Below are positions 48,988 to 52,327 of a stretch of 52,327 nucleotides of DNA, one piece after another. The DNA comes from an uncultured Clostridium sp. GTDB taxonomy: Bacteria; Bacillota; Clostridia; Lachnospirales; Lachnospiraceae. Numbering within the stretch: position 1 is the stretch's first letter; every line of letters starts with the position of its first letter. Location of the stretch: NCBI GenBank assembly GCA_900555045.1, contig USJW01000019.1, positions 1 to 52,327 on the forward strand. Reading direction: 5' to 3'. The position numbers and the translations under genes are program-made. Below the pieces are notes generated by a model. The model had not been told where the DNA came from. It ran no database searches and saw only the letters and a program-made list of their open reading frames with translations.

Positions 48988-49840
48988 ATTCTTCCTTGTA
49001 GATACTTCCCTTGCGCCAGACAAAGGAGAATTCATGTTTGGTGTCAAGGCCCGGGAGCAGCAGCAGCTCTAAGCGCCCGTCCAGCAGCTCCTCCTTCACC
49101 GCGATCTGATAGAGGAAGGTGATCCCGCTGCCCGCCAGGGCCAGCTGCTTGATCACGTGGATGCTGTCGATCTCGATGGTGTGATCGAAGTCCAACAGGC
49201 TTAAGTTGGAGCCCGCCAGGTAGCGCTCCAGGATCTCCCGGGTTCCGGAGCCGTCCTCGCGGATTAGGAGCGGCTCGCACAGCAGATCGCGGACCGAGGC
49301 GGGGGTGTGGCCGCATTTGAACTGGTAGCCCTTCCGGCAGACCGCCGCGTAGGGCTCCAGGGAGTAGGTGCGATAGCCGTACTCGGAGCGGGGGAAGTAG
49401 CCCTCGATCACCGCGAAGTCGATGGTGCCGCTGTCGATCATCTCTAACAGCTCGTGGGTGTTGCGGATGATCATGCGGATGTCCGTGTGGGGGTTGTTCT
49501 CCAGGTAGGAGGCCACCTTCCTGGGAAAGAGAAACTCGCCCACAGTCAGGGTGGCGCCGAAGGCCAGATTTCTGACCGGCTGGCCCGCCAGCTTCATGCG
49601 CTTGGCTAAGATCCGGTCGTCGTGCTTCATGGTTAAGGAGGCGCGGTAGAGCTCCTCGCCCGCGGGGGTCAGGGAGAGCTTGCGGTTCTTGTACTCGAAC
49701 AGCTTCGCGCTGTACTCCTCCTCCAGGTAGTGGATGTGCTGGCTGACGGCGGGCTGTGTGATGTTTAAAGCCGCGGAGGCCTTGGTAAAGTTCATATATT
49801 TACAGACGCACAGAAACGTCTCAATTCGAAAATCCAGCAT
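48959..49840 (-). CDS. LysR-family transcriptional regulator
   Basis: DNA-binding regulator of 293 residues. The N-terminal winged helix-turn-helix (about 3-60) has FLCVCKYMNFTKASAALNITQPAVSQHIHYLEEEY, the standard LysR reading head. An effector-binding domain (about 90-290) follows, with 2-residue landmarks such as GATLTVGEFLFP and REDGSGTREILE. The inducer and targets are unknown. It is divergent from the ZTP-riboswitch purine unit and convergent with the ABC permease. Its last codons lie inside the terminator stem, an economical arrangement. ATG 49840 has AAGGAG about eleven bases upstream. A TTTATT-17-TATGAT pair (plus 49878-49883 for the -10) may be its promoter. Confidence 0.93.
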   Translation of the reverse strand: MLDFRIETFLCVCKYMNFTKASAALNITQPAVSQHIHYLEEEYSAKLFEYKNRKLSLTPAGEELYRASLTMKHDDRILAKRMKLAGQPVRNLAFGATLTVGEFLFPRKVASYLENNPHTDIRMIIRNTHELLEMIDSGTIDFAVIEGYFPRSEYGYRTYSLEPYAAVCRKGYQFKCGHTPASVRDLLCEPLLIREDGSGTREILERYLAGSNLSLLDFDHTIEIDSIHVIKQLALAGSGITFLYQIAVKEELLDGRLELLLLPGLDTKHEFSFVWRKGSIYKEEYDRLFQVFS

Positions 49841-49963
49841 GGCAATGTTTGCTCCTTATTCAGAGTGTTCTGGCATTATCATAACATATTATTATCGAAA
49901 AATAAATAAAAATAATTGAGTTTTATATTAAGAAAACTAATAAGTAAAACTTCTAAAAAACTC

Positions 49964-49992
49964 TTGCAATATTAGAAAAAAGCATATATGAT
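49964..49992 (+). promoter_or_regulatory. Promoter of ZTP-riboswitch purine unit
   Basis: TTGCAA at 49964-49969 and TATGAT at 49987-49992 are 17 bases apart. Transcription would start near 50000, exactly at the beginning of the riboswitch aptamer. Upstream (49841-49963) the sequence is AT-rich and also carries the LysR promoter region. Confidence 0.75.
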
Positions 49993-50000
49993 AGGGATAT

Positions 50001-50075
50001 AGGGCGTGTGACTGGCGGATCGTGGAAGCAACCACAGGGAGCACGTCAGAAGATTTTAGAGCCGACCGCCTGGGC
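50001..50075 (+). promoter_or_regulatory. ZTP (pfl motif) riboswitch aptamer
   Basis: The conserved pfl-motif pieces appear in order: GGCGTGTGACTGGCGG from 50003, a TGG..CCA hairpin followed by CAGGGAGCACGT (50034-50045), and after a short joining segment GCCGACCGCCTGGGCA (50061-50076). These match the consensus of the ZTP/ZMP riboswitch, which senses AICAR ribotide (ZMP) or ZTP as a sign of 10-formyl-THF shortage. The genes it precedes make and consume exactly these intermediates. The 3' part GCCTGGGC is shared with the terminator stem behind it. Confidence 0.9.
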
Positions 50076-50105
50076 ACACTTGTTCTTTGTGTGCCCGGGC
50101 TTTTT
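50068..50105 (+). terminator. Riboswitch-controlled terminator
   Basis: GCCTGGGCACAC (50068-50079) pairs with GTGTGCCCGGGC (50089-50100) over twelve positions with one G-T pair, then five T follow. The left arm overlaps the conserved CGCCTGGGC of the ZTP aptamer, so ligand binding should block this hairpin and let transcription through. Confidence 0.92.
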
Positions 50106-50157
50106 GTGTGTCAGAAACGGGCCAACGAACATTCTACCAAACAAGGAGGAATAAAGG

Positions 50158-50871
50158 ATGAACCGAGTATCACTGAGAGAAGAACTGAACAGCAACGCCT
50201 ATCCGGGGCGCGGAATCGTGCTGGGCCGCTCTGCGGACGGCAGCAAGGCGGTGGCCGCCTACTTTATCATGGGGCGCAGCGAGAACAGCCGCAACCGCGT
50301 GTTCGTGGAGGACGGCGAGGGAATCCGGACCCAGGCCTTTGATCCGGCAAAGCTCACGGATCCCAGCCTGATCATCTACGCGCCGGTACGGGTGCTGGGA
50401 AATAAGACCATTGTCACCAACGGAGACCAGACGGACACCATCTACGAGGGGATGGACCACCAAATGACCTTCGAGCAGTCCCTGCGAAGCCGGGAGTTTG
50501 AGCCGGACGGCCCCAACTACACCCCGCGCATCTCCGGCATCATGCACATCGACAACGGCAGCTACAACTACGCCATGTCCATCTTAAAGAGCAACAACGG
50601 GGACCCGTCCTCCTGCCTGCGCTTTACATACGCCTACGAGAAGCCCGCCGCAGGGGAGGGGAGATTTATCCACACCTACATGCACGACGGAAACCCGCTG
50701 CCAAGCTTTGAGGGGGAGCCCAAGCTGGTGGACACCAAAGGGGATATCGATGAGTTTACCGGGTTAGTTTGGGACAGCTTAAACGAGGACAATAAGGTGT
50801 CGCTGTTTGTGCGCTTCATCGACATTGCCACCGGGACCTATGAGACCCGCATCGTGAACAAAAACAGATAA
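50158..50871 (+). CDS. IMP cyclohydrolase, stand-alone (PF07826 type)
   Basis: Closes the purine ring, converting FAICAR to IMP, the last step of purine synthesis; 237 residues. The sequence MNRVSLREELNSNAYPGRGIVLGRS and the internal GRSENSRNRVF are typical of the archaeal PurO-related IMP cyclohydrolase family that replaces the PurH N-terminal domain in many Clostridia. CAAGGAGGA precedes ATG 50158. It is the first gene behind the ZTP riboswitch and is followed after ten bases by the AICAR formyltransferase, so the two separate proteins together do the job of bifunctional PurH. Confidence 0.9.
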   Translation: MNRVSLREELNSNAYPGRGIVLGRSADGSKAVAAYFIMGRSENSRNRVFVEDGEGIRTQAFDPAKLTDPSLIIYAPVRVLGNKTIVTNGDQTDTIYEGMDHQMTFEQSLRSREFEPDGPNYTPRISGIMHIDNGSYNYAMSILKSNNGDPSSCLRFTYAYEKPAAGEGRFIHTYMHDGNPLPSFEGEPKLVDTKGDIDEFTGLVWDSLNEDNKVSLFVRFIDIATGTYETRIVNKNR

Positions 50872-50881
50872 AGGAGATCGG

Positions 50882-52063
50882 ATGATGAACGAGTTAGAGT
50901 TAAAATATGGGTGCAACCCCAACCAGAAGCCTTCCAGAATTTTCATGCGCGGCGGCAAGGACCTGCCCATCACCGTGCTCTGCGGCAAGCCGGGCTACAT
51001 CAACTTCATGGACGCCTTAAACGGCTGGCAGCTGGTGAAAGAGCTCAAGGAGGCCACCGGCCTTGTGGCGGCCACCTCCTTCAAGCACGTATCCCCGGCA
51101 GGCGCCGCGGTGGGCCTGCCCATGAGCGACACCTTAAAGAAGATCTACTGGGTGGATGACATGGGCGATTTGTCCCCCCTGGCCTGCGCTTACGCCAGAG
51201 CCAGAGGCGCGGACCGCATGTCCTCCTTCGGCGATTTCATCTCCCTGTCCGACGTCTGCGACGTGGACACCGCAAAGCTGATCAAGCGCGAGGTGTCCGA
51301 CGGCGTGATCGCTCCCGGCTATGAGCCGGAGGCGCTGGAGATCTTAAAGTCCAAGAAGAACGGCAACTACAACGTGATCCAGATCGACCCGGACTACGTG
51401 CCCGAGGAGATCGAGCGCAAGCAGGTGTTCGGCGTGGTGTTTGAGCAGGGCCGCAACAACTTAAAGATCGACCGGGAGCTGCTCTTAAACATCGTGACGG
51501 AGAACAAGGACCTTCCGGACTCCGCCAAGATCGACCTGATGATTTCCTTAATCACCTTAAAGTATACCCAGTCCAACTCCGTCTGCTACGTGAAGGACGG
51601 CCAGGCCATCGGCATCGGCGCGGGCCAGCAGTCCAGAGTACACTGCACCCGCCTGGCGGGCAACAAGGCGGACAACTGGTTCCTTCGCCAGGCGCCCCAG
51701 GTGCTTAATCTGCCCTTTGTGGACTCCATCAAGCGGGCGGACCGCGACAACGCCATCGACGTGTACATCGGCGACGATTACATGGACGTGCTGGCGGACG
51801 GCCGCTGGGAGCGCACCTTCAAGGTGAAGCCGCCGGTGTTCACCAGGGAGGAGAAGCGCGCGTGGCTGGATCAGATGTCCGGCGTGGCGCTGGGCTCCGA
51901 CGCCTTCTTCCCCTTCGGGGACAACATCGACCGGGCCTACAAGAGCGGCGTGAAGTATGTGGCGCAGCCCGGCGGCTCCGTGCGGGACGACCAGGTGATC
52001 GAGACCTGCAACCAGTACGGCATGGTTATGGCCTTCACGGGGATCCGGCTGTTCCACCATTGA
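50882..52063 (+). CDS. AICAR formyltransferase, stand-alone (PurH C-terminal type)
   Basis: Transfers a formyl group from 10-formyl-THF to AICAR (ZMP), giving FAICAR; 393 residues. It matches the AICARFT part of PurH only: NPNQKPSRIF, GKPGYINFMDALNGWQLVKEL and the active-site KHVSPAGAAVG with the Lys-His pair near residues 67-68. The segments IGIGAGQQSRVHCTRLAG and SDAFFPFGDNID near the end are the substrate-binding signatures. No MGS-like cyclohydrolase domain is present. AAGGAG at 50871-50876 serves ATG 50882 or 50885. Its substrate ZMP is the ligand of the riboswitch upstream, making a direct feedback loop. Confidence 0.95.
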   Translation: MMNELELKYGCNPNQKPSRIFMRGGKDLPITVLCGKPGYINFMDALNGWQLVKELKEATGLVAATSFKHVSPAGAAVGLPMSDTLKKIYWVDDMGDLSPLACAYARARGADRMSSFGDFISLSDVCDVDTAKLIKREVSDGVIAPGYEPEALEILKSKKNGNYNVIQIDPDYVPEEIERKQVFGVVFEQGRNNLKIDRELLLNIVTENKDLPDSAKIDLMISLITLKYTQSNSVCYVKDGQAIGIGAGQQSRVHCTRLAGNKADNWFLRQAPQVLNLPFVDSIKRADRDNAIDVYIGDDYMDVLADGRWERTFKVKPPVFTREEKRAWLDQMSGVALGSDAFFPFGDNIDRAYKSGVKYVAQPGGSVRDDQVIETCNQYGMVMAFTGIRLFHH

Positions 52064-52099
52064 CCGGCTGGGTTTTATCAGAAGAATTACGCATTGTTT

Positions 52100-52135
52100 C
52101 AGGGAAAGCGGAGCAAAACCGCTTTCCCTGTTTTT
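52100..52135 (+). terminator. Terminator after purine unit
   Basis: CAGGGAAAGCGG (52100-52111) pairs perfectly with CCGCTTTCCCTG (52119-52130) around a seven-base loop, followed by five T. It is 36 bases after the formyltransferase stop. Confidence 0.92.
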
Positions 52136-52234
52136 GTGCGAAACGCGCCGGGGTTCGGAGCGTGCCCAACTATTTTCAGGGGCGGTGCTCCCGCCTGTTT
52201 CCCGGAAAATGCTTCCCACAAACGCAAAAGACAG

Positions 52235-52263
52235 TTGAAACCGCCGCCGGGCCGCGCTATACT
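52235..52263 (+). promoter_or_regulatory. Promoter reading out of the window
   Basis: TTGAAA at 52235-52240 and TATACT at 52258-52263 are 17 bases apart. The transcript would start near 52270 and run beyond the end of the window. An open reading frame from ATG 52269 stays open to the end but has no ribosome binding site, so no gene is called. Confidence 0.6.
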
Positions 52264-52327
52264 AGAGCATGTCTGTAATTTTATTCCACCGTCTGCGCGT
52301 CTTCCTGATCGGAGCCAAACCTTCCAC

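Noticed and set aside
52269..52327. Short open frame running off the window end behind a good promoter
   Set aside because: No Shine-Dalgarno sequence and only about 19 codons visible; the real gene probably starts beyond the window.
1..52327. Mobile elements, CRISPR arrays, tRNA or rRNA genes
   Set aside because: Looked for transposase-like genes, terminal repeats, regularly spaced repeats and tRNA-like cloverleaves in the gaps; nothing convincing was found by eye.

Overview
The window looks like a chromosomal segment of a GC-rich, spore-forming member of the Clostridia, most likely a Lachnospiraceae genome. This rests on several observations. Base composition is about 60% G+C by eye. Promoters are of the Gram-positive sigma-A type (TTGnnn-17-TATAAT) and ribosome binding sites are strong AGGAGG sites. 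Lipoproteins carry Ala/Thr-rich linkers. The ClpP-like tepA gene sits next to spoIIIE/ftsK. The gene order priA-def-fmt-rsmB-rlmN-prpC-prkC-rsgA-rpe-thiN matches the Bacillus/Clostridium housekeeping operon. The purine-closing enzymes are split into IMP cyclohydrolase and AICAR formyltransferase. Most of the window is core genome; I see no insertion sequence, prophage, CRISPR array, tRNA or rRNA.

Layout. (1) 1-3126: a three-gene ABC importer of the COG2984/TrpXYZ-like class, with an intra-operon hairpin after the binding-protein gene. (2) 3209-4977: an SH3b/NlpC-P60 cell-wall hydrolase with its own promoter and terminator. (3) 5031-8336: a purine permease plus adenine deaminase salvage unit. 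(4) 8454-17457: tepA, then a promoter and the unit spoIIIE/ftsK-fhs-murE-murF, ending in a good terminator. (5) 17481-20946: an APC amino-acid permease, an M18 aminopeptidase and a GNAT acetyltransferase. (6) 20955-24927: an accessory-looking stretch. It holds a lower-GC lipoprotein with a duplicated domain on the minus strand and, divergently, a DUF4846 lipoprotein, a small unknown protein and a membrane-anchored zinc-ribbon protein. (7) 24952-37287: the long priA-to-thiN operon covering translation start and end processing, rRNA methylation, Ser/Thr phospho-signalling and ribosome assembly. (8) 37342-40747: an ECF S-component with a pyridoxal kinase, then serS and a small VOC protein. (9) Minus strand 40750-44786: a UvrA paralogue without a UvrB-binding domain, and pyrBI. 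(10) 44794-48923: an ABC ATPase, an Ig-like/CARDB surface protein and a MacB/FtsX-type permease, preceded by three phased direct repeats and two extended -10 promoters. (11) 48934-52135: a LysR regulator (minus) and, divergently, a ZTP riboswitch with a terminator controlling the two last enzymes of purine synthesis.

How the genes connect. One-carbon and purine metabolism recurs. Fhs makes 10-formyl-THF, Fmt uses it on Met-tRNA, and the AICAR formyltransferase uses it to make FAICAR. The ZTP riboswitch reports shortage of exactly that cofactor, and AzgA/AdeC salvage adenine. Cell-envelope functions also recur: MurE, MurF, the NlpC/P60 hydrolase and PrkC with PASTA domains.

The best candidates for something not yet described are the 44843-48923 module (repeats, ABC ATPase, surface protein, permease), the duplicated-domain lipoprotein at 20955-22547, and the 22778-24927 operon. 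None of these is proven to be new from sequence alone. All promoter, start-site and structure calls are by eye.
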